A stretch of DNA of 64,000 nucleotides. Source: Paraflavitalea sp966211765. GTDB taxonomy: Bacteria > Bacteroidota > Bacteroidia > Chitinophagales > Chitinophagaceae. The stretch spans positions 62,001-126,000 of the forward strand of contig CBIHOV010000016.1 of the NCBI GenBank assembly GCA_966211765.1, given 5' to 3'. The position numbers and the translations under genes are program-made. The notes beneath the pieces are model-generated. The model searched no databases. It was given only the letters and a program-made list of their open reading frames with translations, and was not told where the DNA came from. This document shows positions 63,957 to 64,000 of the stretch, piece after piece (the first letter of the stretch is position 1; every line of letters starts with the position of its first letter).

Positions 63957-64000
63957 GAAAATAACAATATCTGTTTTTCCTTTGCTGTATAAATATATAC

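Noticed and set aside
1..64000. tRNA, rRNA, CRISPR array, insertion sequence or prophage
   Set aside because: I looked for cloverleaf-type ends, regular spaced repeats, and transposase, integrase or phage structural proteins and saw none; a tool search could still find a small one.

Overview
The window reads as chromosomal DNA of a Bacteroidota bacterium, most likely from the Chitinophagaceae (Chitinophaga/Niastella type). Evidence: a C-terminal T9SS sorting-type protein, a DUF3276 (PUR-alpha-like) gene behind a Bacteroidota-type promoter (TTTG, 18 nt, TAnnTTTG), LytS/LytT two-component pairs and a Reg_prop/Y_Y_Y sensor, lipoproteins with AxAC/SAC lipoboxes followed by Lys/Asp, an ECF sigma factor, and GH78/GH95/CE8 enzymes for plant polysaccharides. 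The family-level placement is inference. I found no rRNA, tRNA, CRISPR array, transposase or integrase.

Layout. 0-12.6 kb: a partial membrane protein, a secreted HEXXH protein, an AraC regulator divergent from a class-C beta-lactamase-like hydrolase, fdhA-like formaldehyde dehydrogenase, a two-gene operon of secreted proteins, an HGSNAT-like acyltransferase, and a three-gene operon (polysaccharide deacetylase, Dabb protein, PRISE-type reductase) divergent from its likely AraC regulator. 12.6-17.4 kb: an A+T-rich SIR2-domain gene (the best defence candidate) divergent from a polytopic membrane protein plus a signal-less TIM-barrel hydrolase-like protein. 17.4-27 kb: AraC, pectinesterase, MFS exporter, an alpha/beta-hydrolase remnant, a signal-less NlpC/P60-like protein, a lipoprotein, a PNPOx-like protein, MBL hydrolase, ABC exporter and DUF3276. 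27-36.5 kb: pgi, threonine aldolase, a large T9SS cargo, a small DUF5684-like gene, VOC, hemerythrin-like and DUF5602-like proteins.

36.5-42.7 kb is a signalling cluster: a 1055-aa periplasmic sensor faces, stop codon to stop codon, an operon of two paralogous LytS-type kinases and one LytTR regulator. One paralogue and the large sensor have altered ATP-binding motifs. 43-56 kb: OmpA-like protein, a small crystallin-like protein, hydrolase, an Rrf2/SDR pair sharing a palindromic operator, an ECF sigma factor, an HTH-only AraC protein, a second LytS/LytT pair, an M23 peptidase and an ArsR regulator. 56.1-63.9 kb: a glycan operon of an STN-fused esterase, GH78 rhamnosidase, GH95 fucosidase and a Crp-like regulator, suited to pectic side chains; it has no SusC/D pair in view.

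Several intrinsic terminators, short intergenic palindrome families and a 44-bp repeat are visible. The signals most worth follow-up are the SIR2 gene with a possible PLD-like tail, the membrane/TIM-barrel pair beside it, the Rrf2 operator pair, an orphan terminator after pgi that may end a small RNA, and the degenerate-kinase cluster.
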